Below, piece by piece: positions 1 through 12,355 of a stretch of DNA of 64,000 nucleotides (position 1 is its first letter; every line of letters begins with the position of its first letter). The stretch is from Cupriavidus oxalaticus (GTDB lineage Bacteria > Pseudomonadota > Gammaproteobacteria > Burkholderiales > Burkholderiaceae). The stretch covers positions 1 through 64,000 of the forward strand of contig NZ_CP038635.1 of assembly GCF_004768545.1 (NCBI RefSeq). The letters run 5' to 3'. The translations under genes and the position numbers were made by a program. The notes under the pieces were generated by a model that made no database searches, had not been told where the DNA came from, and saw only the letters and a list, made by a program, of their open reading frames with translations.

Positions 1-1800
1 ATGCAAGATTTCTGGCAGGCGGCAGCAGCGCAACTCGAGCGCGAGCTGACGCCGCAACAGTTCAAAACGTGGATCAAGCCGCTGGCGCCCGTTGCGTTCG
101 ATGAAGAAACGCATGCGCTGCGGATTGCTGCGCCCAACCGTTTCAAGCTGGACTGGGTCAAGAGCCAGTTCTCCGGGCGCATCACCGCACTGGCCTGCGA
201 ATACTGGGAAGCGCAGGTCACCGTCCAGTTCGTGCTCGATCCCGCGGCCTCCGGCCGTGCCGCCGCCTATATGCAGGCGCCGCAACCGGCCATCGGGCCG
301 GGCGCGCACCCGCAGCAGGGCGGCGCCATGGGCATGCCGGGCATGGACGGCCACGCAGCCCCGGGTACGGGGATGGGCGGCTACCCGGGCGGCCAGCAGA
401 TGGGCGGGCAAGCGCCCTACCCCATGGCCGGCCAGCCCGGCCAGCAGGGCTATGGCGAGTATCCGGCCGCGACCGCCTACGGCATGGGCCAGCCGCCGTA
501 CGGCAACCCGTCCGCCGCGCCGGTCCCGGCCGGCGCGCGTGCGCCGATGCCCGGCATGGGCCAGGGCGGCCAGCACCCCGGGCAGAACAATAGCCATCTG
601 GGCCAGATGGGTGGCCATGGCAGCCAGCACGCCAACGACATGGGCGATATCGACGTGGTCCACATGGACCCCGCAGAAGTCAGCGCCCGCTCCTACCGCG
701 CGCCGCAGCCGCAGTCGCAGCCGCCGATGGGCGGCCCCAACGGCATGCCCGGCCACCAGCCCAGCGACACGGTCCACGAGCGCTCGCGCCTGAACCCGAT
801 CCTGACCTTCGACAACTTCGTCACGGGTAAAGCCAACCAGCTGGCGCGCGCCGCCGCCATCCAGGTCGCCAACAACCCCGGCAAGTCCTACAACCCGCTG
901 TACCTGTACGGCGGCGTGGGCCTGGGCAAGACCCACCTGATCCACGCCATCGGCAACTACATGCTGCTGGAGAACCCGCGCGCGCGCATCCGCTACATCC
1001 ACGCCGAGCAGTACGTGTCCGACGTGGTGAAGGCGTACCAGCGCAAGGCGTTCGACGAGTTCAAGCGCTACTACCACTCGCTCGACCTGCTGCTGATCGA
1101 CGATATCCAGTTCTTCTCCGGCAAGAACCGCACGCAGGAAGAGTTCTTCTACGCCTTCGAGGCCCTGATCGCCAACCGGGCGCAGGTGATCATCACCAGC
1201 GATACCTACCCCAAGGAAATCACCGGCATCGACGACCGCCTGATCTCGCGCTTCGACTCCGGCCTGACCGTGGCGATCGAGCCGCCCGAGCTGGAAATGC
1301 GCGTGGCGATCCTGATGAAGAAGGCCGCTGCCGAGAACGTGAACGTTCCGGAAGAAGTCGCCTTCTTTGTCGCCAAGCACCTGCGCTCAAACGTGCGCGA
1401 GCTGGAAGGCGCGCTGCGCAAGATCCTGGCGTTCAGCAACTTCCACGGCAAGGACATCACCATCGAGGTGACGCGTGAAGCGCTGAAGGACCTGCTGACC
1501 GTGCAGAACCGCCAGATCTCGGTGGAGAACATCCAGAAGACCTGCGCGGATTTCTACAACATCAAGGTCGCTGACATGTACTCGAAAAAGCGGCCTGCCA
1601 ATATTGCCCGTCCGCGCCAGATCGCGATGTACCTGGCCAAGGAGCTCACGCAGAAGAGCCTGCCCGAGATCGGCGAGCTGTTCGGCGGCCGCGACCACAC
1701 CACCGTGCTGCACGCCGTGCGCAAGATCGCCGACGAACGCAGCAAGGATGCGCAGCTCAACCATGAGTTGCACGTGCTGGAGCAAACGCTCAAGGGCTGA
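1..1800 (+). CDS. dnaA: Chromosomal replication initiator DnaA
   Basis: Binds DnaA boxes at oriC and melts the origin in its ATP form. The N-terminal oligomerisation/DnaB-contact domain spans about residues 1-85. Domain III carries Walker A GGVGLGKT (304-311) and Walker [11 protein letters not shown] (about 363-372). The C-terminal DNA-binding domain has the signature [15 protein letters not shown] from residue 562. At 599 aa it is much longer than the about 465 aa of E. coli DnaA. The excess is the domain II linker (about 85-255), rich in Gly, Met, Pro and Gln, a trait of Cupriavidus/Ralstonia DnaA. The window starts exactly on its ATG, so its promoter and the probable upstream origin lie outside. 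It is followed by dnaN and gyrB in the same direction, the classical order. Confidence 0.98.
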   Translation: MQDFWQAAAAQLERELTPQQFKTWIKPLAPVAFDEETHALRIAAPNRFKLDWVKSQFSGRITALACEYWEAQVTVQFVLDPAASGRAAAYMQAPQPAIGPGAHPQQGGAMGMPGMDGHAAPGTGMGGYPGGQQMGGQAPYPMAGQPGQQGYGEYPAATAYGMGQPPYGNPSAAPVPAGARAPMPGMGQGGQHPGQNNSHLGQMGGHGSQHANDMGDIDVVHMDPAEVSARSYRAPQPQSQPPMGGPNGMPGHQPSDTVHERSRLNPILTFDNFVTGKANQLARAAAIQVANNPGKSYNPLYLYGGVGLGKTHLIHAIGNYMLLENPRARIRYIHAEQYVSDVVKAYQRKAFDEFKRYYHSLDLLLIDDIQFFSGKNRTQEEFFYAFEALIANRAQVIITSDTYPKEITGIDDRLISRFDSGLTVAIEPPELEMRVAILMKKAAAENVNVPEEVAFFVAKHLRSNVRELEGALRKILAFSNFHGKDITIEVTREALKDLLTVQNRQISVENIQKTCADFYNIKVADMYSKKRPANIARPRQIAMYLAKELTQKSLPEIGELFGGRDHTTVLHAVRKIADERSKDAQLNHELHVLEQTLKG

Positions 1801-1810
1801 TGCATGGTCG

Positions 1811-1904
1811 TTCCCGGCCGTAGACCGGGAAAGGCGCATTTTGAAGGGCCGGCCCTCCGAGGCTGGCATACTGTAGGGTGCGCGCCACGGACAACCCGTG
1901 GCGC
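1811..1904 (+). terminator. Two stem-loops after dnaA
   Basis: The first hairpin pairs TTCCCGG (1811-1817) with CCGGGAA (1825-1831). The second, stronger one pairs GCGCCACGG (1882-1890) with CCGTGGCGC (1896-1904) around a 5-nt loop. Neither has a clean T-tract, so they may attenuate or terminate dnaA transcription or protect its 3' end. The rest of the 381-base dnaA-dnaN gap holds the dnaN promoter; no cluster of TTATCCACA boxes was seen. Confidence 0.45.
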
Positions 1905-2065
1905 CTGGGGAATTAACGTCAGCGTCGCCGGAGCAACAGTCCGGAAAGTGGCCACCGATAAGGCTTTGCGGTGAGTCGGGACGGGATGGCAAGTGCGCCA
2001 AAGCGCACCAAGGCACCAGCGTGGCTTTTTGTGCACAGCTGGCCCGCCAGCCGGTCCCGCCCCGC

Positions 2066-2095
2066 TTCACCGCAGCGGCTTATCCTTGGTACAAT
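2066..2095 (+). promoter_or_regulatory. Candidate sigma-70 promoter of dnaN
   Basis: TTCACC (2066-2071) and TACAAT (2090-2095) are separated by 18 bases and lie about 85 bases before the dnaN start. The -10 is close to consensus and the -35 matches three of six positions. This suggests dnaN has its own promoter in addition to any read-through from dnaA. Confidence 0.5.
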
Positions 2096-2181
2096 GGCAC
2101 ATTAACTCCTTGATTCCTAAGTGAATTCGGAGTTGTTTGCGTTCTGCGGTCGCCGACTACAAACGACGAAGGATAAATTCA

Positions 2182-3297
2182 ATGCAATTGGTCAAAACCT
2201 CGCGAGACAACCTGCTGCGTCCGCTGCAAATCGTGAGCGGCATCGTGGAGCGCCGCCACACCCTCCCGATCCTGGCCAACCTGCTGATTCGCAAGTCCGG
2301 GTCGAACGTGTCCTTCCTGTCGACCGACATCGAAATCCAGATCACCACGCATGCAGAATGCGGCGTCGGCAACGACAGCGTCGCCACCACCGTGGCCGCG
2401 CGCAAGCTGCTCGACATCCTGCGTGCCATGCCCGACGGCGACGTTGCGCTGTCGCTCAACGACAAGCGCATGACCGTGCAATCCGGCAAGAGCCGCTTTG
2501 CACTGCAGACGCTCGCCGCCGAAGAATTCCCGACCGTTGCCGAAGCCAGCGAATTCAACGCCAGCGTCACGCTGCCGCAGAAGACCTTCAAGCACCTGCT
2601 GGCGATGGTCCACTTCGCCATGGCGCAGCAGGACATCCGCTACTACCTGAACGGCATGCTGCTGGTGGTGGAAGGCAAGAAGGTCATGGCAGTCGCCACC
2701 GACGGCCACCGCCTGGCCTACTGCGGCGTCGAGCTTGAGAATGAAGCCGCCGGTGTGGGCGCGCGCCAGGAAGTCATCATCCCGCGCAAGACCATCCTGG
2801 AACTGCAGCGCCTGCTGGAAGACAACGACGATCCGGTCACGGTGCAGCTGGCCGCCAACCAGGTCAAGTTCACGTTCGCCAATATCGAACTGATCTCCAA
2901 GCTGGTCGAAGGCAAGTTCCCCGACTTCCAGCGCGTGATCCCCAAGGGCTACAAGAACGCCTTCGCGATCGACCGCGTGCGGCTGCAGCAGGCGCTGCAA
3001 CGCACCGCGATCCTGACCACCGACAAATTCAAGGGCGTGCGCTGCATCCTCGACACGCACGTCCTCAAGATCAGCTCCACCAACGCCGACCAGGAAGAGG
3101 CGCAGGAAGAGCTGGAACTCGATTACTCGGGCGACGCGCTCGATATCGGCTTCAACGTGACCTATCTGCTCGACGTACTCGCCAACCTGAAGAGCGAGCA
3201 GGTGCAGGTCAGCCTCGGCGACTCCAATTCGAGTGCGCTGATCACCGTGCCGGAAGACGACAATTTCAAGTACGTCGTCATGCCGATGCGCATCTGA
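2182..3297 (+). CDS. dnaN: DNA polymerase III beta subunit (sliding clamp)
   Basis: Ring-shaped processivity clamp that holds Pol III and other partners on DNA. The 371-aa protein has the family's usual length and begins MQLVKTSRDNLLRPLQIVSG. The ATG at 2182 is preferred over an in-frame ATG 45 bases upstream because AAGGAT lies at the right spacing before it and the N-terminus then matches beta clamps. The three clamp domains follow in order, and the protein ends FKYVVMPMRI, like the E. coli clamp end (VVMPMRL). It lies between dnaA and gyrB, and a strong terminator follows. Confidence 0.98.
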   Translation: MQLVKTSRDNLLRPLQIVSGIVERRHTLPILANLLIRKSGSNVSFLSTDIEIQITTHAECGVGNDSVATTVAARKLLDILRAMPDGDVALSLNDKRMTVQSGKSRFALQTLAAEEFPTVAEASEFNASVTLPQKTFKHLLAMVHFAMAQQDIRYYLNGMLLVVEGKKVMAVATDGHRLAYCGVELENEAAGVGARQEVIIPRKTILELQRLLEDNDDPVTVQLAANQVKFTFANIELISKLVEGKFPDFQRVIPKGYKNAFAIDRVRLQQALQRTAILTTDKFKGVRCILDTHVLKISSTNADQEEAQEELELDYSGDALDIGFNVTYLLDVLANLKSEQVQVSLGDSNSSALITVPEDDNFKYVVMPMRI

Positions 3298-3402
3298 TGA
3301 TCCGGTAACAGGACACGCAGAAGACGAGCTACCGGAGCAGCAAACGGCACGCATTGACACCCGGCCCGGCCGGGAAGTCCTGGGGATGAGCATCCCGCAG
3401 CG

Positions 3403-3445
3403 GGGGCAGGATCGACATGACGATCCGCCCCTTTTGCCGTTTTTA
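3403..3445 (+). terminator. Rho-independent terminator after dnaN
   Basis: GGGGC-A-GGATCG (3403-3414) pairs with CGATCCGCCCC (3421-3431) with one bulged A and a 6-nt loop. It is followed directly by TTTT and, four bases later, TTTTT. It separates dnaN from gyrB, so gyrB probably has its own promoter between about 3446 and 3539. Confidence 0.75.
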
Positions 3446-3449
3446 GTAA

Positions 3450-6065
<2,616 letters not shown>

Positions 6066-6475
6066 TTTAGGTGTAGCAGGTGGTGATTCGTGACAAATGG
6101 TGCCGGGATTATTGGCAAAGGCTGTTTTGAATCACGCGACAGTTAGCCCTCGGGTCGGGAAGTAAGTCTCTATGTAGATCGGCGAGCGCCGCTTTGTTCC
6201 CACCAGGATGGCAAGACGGCCGACCAAGAATTCTTGGTCGGCCGTCTTGCCATCCTGGTGTGCTCGGTCAGGCTGTTACCGAGTAGTTGGGCAACGAGTC
6301 CTCGTGCCGATCAGCCCTTTGTAGCGGCTAGGCGACATTCAGCATAGACGTTAATCGCTCTCGAATAGCGTCCCTCGGGTTCCCGTGGCTCAACGAGAGC
6401 GCAGCGGGAAGGGCCGCTCCATTCATGCAAATCCTGGCCGCCGACAACTAAGTAGCGATGCGCCCGAAAAATTGG
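6066..6475. other. Intergenic region after gyrB, no gene
   Basis: About 410 bases between gyrB and a gene on the other strand. The only strong structure is the perfect 60-bp palindrome at 6201-6260. No coding frame with convincing composition or ribosome-binding site was seen. It marks the left edge of the accessory region. Confidence 0.6.
6201..6260. repeat. Perfect 60-bp palindrome
   Basis: The 30-base arm starting CACCAGGATGGCAAGACGGC at 6201 is followed with no spacer by its exact reverse complement, ending at 6260. The centre is GAATTC. The symmetry stops at 6200/6261. There is no T-tract on either side, so it does not look like an ordinary terminator. It lies 136 bases after gyrB. Confidence 0.95.
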
Positions 6476-7300
6476 TCATCGCCTTGTGTCGCCATGTAGC
6501 TCAGTAGTCCGGACATCGAATGCTCGTGGCTTGGGTCCCGATAGGCAGACTATCGATATATCTGCTGGCCCCCATTCCTGCTGGAGTTTTACCGTAGCTT
6601 GGGCTAGTTCTTCGCATCCTCCAGGCAGAACCAGGATAGCCCGGTCGTATCGTTGCAGCAGTTGCGCCAGACGAGCCATATAGCTTCCAACAATGTAGCT
6701 GTCACGCCTCGGCCCTGCTGCCTTTATCTCCACGGCAATTGTGCAATCACCTTGCTTGAACAAGAGATCAGGAAAGAGCGGCTTCCGTGGGAGTGGTAGT
6801 TCGACTCGACCCTCCTTGGCTAGTCCTAGCAACTCCGGCTTTCGCCGGATCTGTGCAACCGCCATATGTTCGAAGTCTGCTATGCGCTTAGCAGTTCCAA
6901 ACTTGCGCGCGGTATCTCCAGTTGAAGGCATTACTCTTTCGCGCTGAGCTCGTACCTTGTCGTGGGTCAGGGTGCCAGCAAGGACATCTGCAACTACCTT
7001 GTCGGCGAGCTTGGCGGAGTGCTCATGCAACTTCATGAGCTCCATAACAGCAGTCGAACCCGCCAAGACTTTCCTTCGCTGCAACATCGCCGGATACACG
7101 CGCAAGAGAAAACGGTATAGCGACTCAAACCTTCGTGCTGTCCGGGAAGCGAGCCCAACATCCTTGAGCCCCACTTCCGTCTCTGCATAGTCTCCGCTGC
7201 CAGCAATGCCTTCATCTATAAGTTGCGCGACCTTCTTGCCCTGGCTCAGCCATCGTGGCCAACGTGGATTCTCATCATCCATGGCGACGGGGCGTACCAT
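6476..7300 (-). CDS. Orphan protein with PD-(D/E)XK-like nuclease core
   Basis: Family not recognised. The C-terminal half contains FPDLLFKQGDCTIAVEIKAAG-type spacing: an Asp after Pro, then E-x-K on the next strand. This is the pattern of PD-(D/E)XK nucleases, with a later helix-strand IVGSYMARLAQLL. The N-terminal half is helical and charged. The start at 7300 (274 aa) is chosen because AGGAG lies 8 bases upstream; longer open versions to 7342 or 7558 lack a Shine-Dalgarno. It stands alone between gyrB and a block of decayed defence genes, so a nuclease role in restriction or defence is plausible but inferred only. It points toward gyrB and ends 410 bases from it. Confidence 0.6.
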   Translation of the reverse strand: MVRPVAMDDENPRWPRWLSQGKKVAQLIDEGIAGSGDYAETEVGLKDVGLASRTARRFESLYRFLLRVYPAMLQRRKVLAGSTAVMELMKLHEHSAKLADKVVADVLAGTLTHDKVRAQRERVMPSTGDTARKFGTAKRIADFEHMAVAQIRRKPELLGLAKEGRVELPLPRKPLFPDLLFKQGDCTIAVEIKAAGPRRDSYIVGSYMARLAQLLQRYDRAILVLPGGCEELAQATVKLQQEWGPADISIVCLSGPKPRAFDVRTTELHGDTRR

Positions 7301-8126
7301 GAATAGCTCCTGACCTGAATTGAGGAAAAAAGCGCCAACCATAGTGTATGGCAAGAGCCTTGATTCCCTAAGCGATATCAGGACTAAGTGGAAGGGTACG
7401 AACCTTAGTGGGCCGCGAAAGACTCGAATAACAAACCTGATACGAGTCCCGATGTCGCTCTGCCATCTCGCCTTTTCGATAGTTGTGCTGCGAACATTGT
7501 GTGCAAGCGTTTTCGGTGCGGCTAAAAATACTGCTGTGAGCGAAAAATTTAGGCGCAACGAATAAACGGAGTCTGTTGTCGGCCCCGGGGGGGGCGAACG
7601 GCAGAGATCGGACGCGCACGCGACGGCCAGATGGGAGGCTGATAAGGCCGAGATCGGGTAAAAATAGGCGTTCGGCTACTTCCAGCGCAGTTGTTTTAGT
7701 TCGGTCCGACGCCACTGAGCTGATTCGGGGCACACGCTGACCTTTCGCCATTCAGTCACACTTCATCTTCATTCACCATCATCGAATGCGACTTTGAGTG
7801 CTTGTCCGAGATGGGCATCCTCGATGGGAGGCTCCCCAGCTCAGAAATAGCTGCGTGTAATCCTGGTCGGACGGAAAGTTGGCCACATCAAAAGCCATAC
7901 CCTGGCTCAGGGGATTCGAAAGACCCAACGACGGAAAATGACACGCCCTGCTCTTCGTCCTGGTGCAGAGCAGATTGCAGAAGGCCGCACCGCCACGCGA
8001 CCACAAGTACGTCGTTTGCTAGGGCGGCGGGAAGTCCTCTGGCGGCATGTGCCGCCTAAACCAGAGCGCACCGGTATCGCAAGGCATTGCTGATTTTGCG
8101 CACAGACCTCGCCCGGCGGCCAGCGT
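7301..8126. other. Non-coding or fully decayed stretch
   Basis: About 825 bases between two minus-strand genes. Open frames occur in several phases (for example 7368-7751 and 7907-8449 on the minus strand), but none has a believable protein composition or ribosome-binding site. Probably remains of earlier insertions; nothing identifiable. Confidence 0.5.
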
Positions 8127-9300
8127 TCATACCGGCTCCATCCTAGCGACCTCTCTCCAGCCTCGATCGAAGGTGAAAGTCTTAGCCCGCCCCACAGGAT
8201 CTTGAATCCGTAGCACCCGAGCGATCGCAGGATCCATTGCATGTTCCACGATGTAGAGCCAATATGCTGGGCCCTGTTCTCTACCCCACTCAAACTGAGC
8301 GCGTGAGAGGCCAACAGGACGGCTCTCCAACCCATGAGCCATCGATTTGACTTCGACCCATCGAATCGGCTTGCTGTGGTTGTCCGCTTCATAGAGATCG
8401 AAGCCGGGATTGCCTTCCGGGGTGCGGCGCAGTGTCGGTTCAAGTTCAATGATCAAATCGATGGCCTGCTTCTCGATCTGCATTCTAGTTGCCTGGTCGA
8501 GGCCGTCCGGATCTGAGTCATCCTCCTCGGGATGGGTACCGACGTATGAGATGAAGGGGCGCGAGGCGCTTTGGCCAGTTGATTGCTTTCCTTGGCTGCC
8601 GCTGGTGCCTCCGTCCCCGTCCCTGTCCCCGGCATGGTTGCGGGTCCCGGCGGAACTGCCGTGCGAGTTCCCGCGTGCGTGGCCACCGCGCCCGGCTGCT
8701 CCCCCAGTGCCAGGCCTGCCTTGACCACTCCCCGTACCTCCCGTCATCGCGCCGTCGCCTCCATCCGGATCGGGCGTACCAGGCGGAATGTTCGGCATGT
8801 CGTCCCCATAGAGATCTTTTGCATCGTCGTATACATCGCCATTAGGCTGGGCATCGGCCTCCAGCTCCTCATCGGTCTCAGGCTCGGGTTCAGCGAGCGA
8901 GTCCTCGATGCCGAGGCGGCTGATTAGCTCAGCCACGCTGGTGATGCCGTGCTTTCTCAGCAAATCGAGGGCAGCGGGATCGATGCCAGCCTCTCTAGCT
9001 AACTGGTCTATGATAGGTGGCTTAAATGCAATCTTGGTCTGCAGGAAGGGGTTGGGCTTCCAGCCGAGGGTGTCGAATATCACGAGGCTTGGCGGCTGGA
9101 GATTGCCGTTTCCATCGGGTATCCATGCCGCTGTGTTGAGGCGGCGCAGGAAGGCCGCTGGAAACGGGGGAGTTCTACGCTCCCCGTAGTGCGACCATGT
9201 GTAGGATCCATCAAAGATGCCACGGCCGCGCCTTTCCTCGAGATCGCCCAGACTCTCCCAAATCAATCGAGCGCGCTCAGCGCGATGCTCTGGCGTGAGG
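8127..9300 (-). pseudogene. C-terminal fragment of sacsin-like ATPase/DUF3883 protein
   Basis: About 390 codons remain. They include the region before the linker (WIPDGNGNLQPPSLVIFDTL), a long Asp/Gly/Ser-rich low-complexity linker around the middle, and a C-terminal DUF3883-type domain with GNPGFDLYEADNHSKPIRWV followed by EVKS, a PD-(D/E)XK-like core. Such domains normally end very large proteins with an N-terminal Hsp90-like ATPase; that part is missing. Upstream of about 9297 the reading frame runs antisense through the mod fragment, so the apparent start at 9401 is an artefact of a junction at about 9297-9301. Related proteins are common in defence islands. Presumed inactive. Confidence 0.65.
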
Positions 9301-9666
9301 GTTGATGTGGAAGTCGTGGACATTCTGCGCGACAAGGCCAATCTGGAGTTCAAACGCGACTCGCAGGCCAAGCTCGCCATCGAGAATGGCGAATTGATCA
9401 TCGAGAAGTTCTACCCGATGAACCTGCTACAGAAACTCTCGCTACAGAAGGAGTCGGTCGAGAACTGGAAGGAGCTGGTCGAATCCGTGCTTATCGACTG
9501 GAACTACGACGGGGCGGTGCTGCAACCCGCGGTAGTGGACATTCCGGGCAAGAACGATCTGGTCCAGGGCGCTTACAAGGTTCCAGAGGATGCAGGCACC
9601 ATCCGAGTGAAGATCACTGACCTGCTGTCTGAATCGTGGGAAGGGAGCATCAGCAATGGCAACTAA
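9301..9666 (+). pseudogene. mod: C-terminal fragment of type III DNA methyltransferase (Mod)
   Basis: Only the last about 120 codons remain, from VDVEVVDILRDKANLEFKRD to the stop. They directly precede and overlap the res gene, the standard mod-res order of type III restriction systems. The catalytic DPPY and FxGxG motifs that would lie upstream are gone and are replaced at about 9300 by the oppositely oriented DUF3883 gene. The open frame formally begins at 9217, but residues before the junction are not Mod-like. Without Mod the system cannot methylate, and type III Res cannot cut alone. Confidence 0.75.
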
Positions 9667-12355
9667 GCGCACGGCGATCAACGCTAGCACGTCCGGTGCA
9701 TCGCTGGATTTCGCCTTTTTCCGCTTTCTGTGGCAGTTCTACCAGTCCAACCGGGGCGCGATCCGGCAGAACTACAAGGAGCTGACCCGCAAATTCCTAG
9801 ACTTCAACAACCCGGAGAAGAACCCCAAGGCCTTCCTGCGCCAGCCGCAGTTCGAGGCGCTGGAAACCTACGTCTTCCTGAAGGAATTCCTCGGCAATGC
9901 CAAGGTCGAGGAAATCTTTAAGGCGTGGTATGAGCGCAGTGGCAAGTTTGAGGGCCGCAAGTTCGGCTCCTTCTATGGCACCGCAGGGCAGGAGATGTTC
10001 CAATTCGGAGAAAGTGATGAGCTGGAACTGAACTCCTACAAGGTGCTGTTCGAGAAAATGCGCAAGAACTCACGCGCCTACCCGAACTACATCTTTGCTC
10101 TGACGATGGGCACCGGCAAAACCATCCTGATGGCAACCTGCATCTTCTACGAGTTCTTGTTAGGCAACAAGTTCGAGAAGGACGCGCGCTATTGCCACAA
10201 TGCGCTGGTGTTCGCACCGGACAAGACGGTGCTGTACTCGCTGAAAGAAATCGAGTCGTTTGATCTCACCCGCGTAGTGCCGCCGGAGTATGTCAACTTC
10301 CTGACTATGCACGTGCGCTTCCATTATCTAGAGGAGGCGGGCACATCGCTGGACACTTTGGATCGTTCGCGCTTCAACATCATCGTATCCAACACGCAAA
10401 AGATCATCCTCAAGCGCCAGCACAAGGAGAAGACCGCCACAGACAAGTTGTTCGAAGCAACGGGGGAGACGCTTGCTGTCGCTGGCGTCTATGCCGACGC
10501 TGCCGATCTCTACAACTTCGATCAGCCAGAAGAAGAAGGCGAGCTGACCACCAATCAGCGGTTCGAAAAGCTGCGTCGCCTTGAGCAGTTGGGCATCTAC
10601 GTGGACGAGGCCCACCATGCCTTCGGCAAGGCGTTGGCGAAGGATATGGGCGTGGGTGCAAAAGAGACGGACACCAGCCTGCGTACTACCATCGACGCCC
10701 TCGCAGCCAGCCTGAGCGCGGCGGGCACGCGCGTGGTTGCTTGCTACAACTACACCGGCACGCCCTACGTAGGGCGGGAAGTGCTGCCGGAAGTCGTGTA
10801 CGCCTACGGCCTAAAGGATGCTATCGACAAGTGCTTCCTCAAGAAGGTGATGCTGCACGGCTACAGCAACACCCGCACCGACGAGTTCGTGGACATCGCC
10901 GTCGAGAGCTTCCTGAAGCAAACTGGTGATCTGCGCCCGGAAGGCATGTTACCCAAGCTGGCCTTTTTCGCTTCTTCTATCGACGAGCTGACCAGCGAGC
11001 TGAAGCCAGCGGTCGAGCGTGCGCTCATCAAGCACGGGATTCCGACCTCTCGGATCCTGGTCAACGTAGGCGACGACAAGCACACCACCAACGACGACAT
11101 CCGCGAATTCAACCGCCTCGATACCGAGGACTCAGAAAAGCAGTTCGTCTTGCTGGTGAACAAAGGGCGCGAGGGCTGGAACTGTCGATCACTCTTCGGC
11201 GTCGGCCTGTTCCGTGAGCCGAAGTCCAAGATCTTCGTCCTGCAAGCCACCATGCGGTGCCTACGAGCAATTGGCCAAGCACAACACACTGGCCACGTCT
11301 TTCTCTCAAACGAGAATCTGAACACCCTGAATGACGAGTTGCAACAGAACTTCCGCATCAGCGCCGATGAGTTGCAGAAGGTTGCCGGCGACAAGGATCG
11401 TGTCGAGGTACGGGTCGTTGAGCCAGTCAAGATCAAGTTAGTGCGGTTGCGCAAACAGTACAAGATGCAGGAGAAGAAGCTCACTCCTGGTCAGCCGCTC
11501 GGACTAGACCGGGCGGACAGGGAAGGCTGGAACTCTCTGATAGAGAAGTACCGCTTGATCGAAACGCAGCAGGAAGGTTTGACCGCGGCTGATGCCGCCC
11601 GAGCGTCGAGCAGCCGCACTTTCGACCTGACTGCACGTCGCGAAAAGCGTGTGTTCTCGCGGATGACGCTGGTGGCTGAGGTCGCCCGCTATCTCAATCT
11701 CGGCCCACTGGGCGTCGAGGATCTGCTGGACGCGACGAAGGAGGGCACGGATGAGCTGGTGGCGATAGCCAACGAGTTCAACGAACTGCTCTATGACGAA
11801 ATCATTCCGCGCCTGTTCAATCAACTCTTTGACTTGGACGAATCTCAACAGACCGAAGAGCACGAGGTTGATCTGATCAAGATGCCACCAAACGGCTACT
11901 ACGAGGTGACGGCCCGCAAGGACAAGATCGTCAGGATGGGGGACAGCCCAATTAAGGACGAAGAACGCGCCAAGAGCTTCCATCTCGACACGTACTGCTT
12001 CGACTCGGGCTCCGAGAGCCAACTGTTCTGGGATTTGCTTCGAGAGCAGCGCGTGAAGAAGGTCTATTTCACAGGGATGCTTACCCATGGTCAGTCGGAC
12101 TTCTTCATCCAATACATCGATCCGGATTCCCATACGGTACGCAGCTACTACCCGGACTTCCTCTTCCAGCGCGAAGAACTAGATGGCAGCGTGAAATACG
12201 TGATCGTCGAGGTGAAGGCCGATAATCAGATTGAGGACGCTGTGGTGCAGGCTAAAAAGGATTTTGCACAGCAAATCGCTGTGGCCAGCGGTATGGAATA
12301 CCAGATCATCAAATCGACGGATGCGGATAACCGCCATTATCGGGTGTTGCTGTAG
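9656..12355 (+). CDS. res: Type III restriction enzyme, helicase/nuclease subunit Res
   Basis: An 899-aa SF2 translocase and endonuclease of type III restriction systems. It has Walker A TMGTGKT (150-156), motif II VDEAHH (about 315-320), the C-terminal helicase lobe with LLVNKGREGWNCRSLFGVGL, and a C-terminal PD-(D/E)XK nuclease with YYPDFLF and IVEVKADN (about residue 850). It overlaps the end of the mod fragment by 11 bases, as in intact mod-res operons, with GGGAG before the ATG. The gene itself looks intact. Because Mod supplies target recognition and is truncated, Res is probably inactive unless a Mod elsewhere in the genome serves it. Part of it has a decayed relative at 37750-37973. 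Confidence 0.93.
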   Translation: MATKRTAINASTSGASLDFAFFRFLWQFYQSNRGAIRQNYKELTRKFLDFNNPEKNPKAFLRQPQFEALETYVFLKEFLGNAKVEEIFKAWYERSGKFEGRKFGSFYGTAGQEMFQFGESDELELNSYKVLFEKMRKNSRAYPNYIFALTMGTGKTILMATCIFYEFLLGNKFEKDARYCHNALVFAPDKTVLYSLKEIESFDLTRVVPPEYVNFLTMHVRFHYLEEAGTSLDTLDRSRFNIIVSNTQKIILKRQHKEKTATDKLFEATGETLAVAGVYADAADLYNFDQPEEEGELTTNQRFEKLRRLEQLGIYVDEAHHAFGKALAKDMGVGAKETDTSLRTTIDALAASLSAAGTRVVACYNYTGTPYVGREVLPEVVYAYGLKDAIDKCFLKKVMLHGYSNTRTDEFVDIAVESFLKQTGDLRPEGMLPKLAFFASSIDELTSELKPAVERALIKHGIPTSRILVNVGDDKHTTNDDIREFNRLDTEDSEKQFVLLVNKGREGWNCRSLFGVGLFREPKSKIFVLQATMRCLRAIGQAQHTGHVFLSNENLNTLNDELQQNFRISADELQKVAGDKDRVEVRVVEPVKIKLVRLRKQYKMQEKKLTPGQPLGLDRADREGWNSLIEKYRLIETQQEGLTAADAARASSSRTFDLTARREKRVFSRMTLVAEVARYLNLGPLGVEDLLDATKEGTDELVAIANEFNELLYDEIIPRLFNQLFDLDESQQTEEHEVDLIKMPPNGYYEVTARKDKIVRMGDSPIKDEERAKSFHLDTYCFDSGSESQLFWDLLREQRVKKVYFTGMLTHGQSDFFIQYIDPDSHTVRSYYPDFLFQREELDGSVKYVIVEVKADNQIEDAVVQAKKDFAQQIAVASGMEYQIIKSTDADNRHYRVLL

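Noticed and set aside
1801..2181. Origin of replication between dnaA and dnaN
   Set aside because: No cluster of TTATCCACA-type boxes and no AT-rich unwinding stretch; the origin probably lies upstream of dnaA, outside the window.
7907..8449. 180-codon minus-strand frame overlapping the DUF3883 fragment
   Set aside because: Lies in another phase of the DUF3883 C-terminus, rich in Arg/Ser/Trp, without ribosome-binding site.
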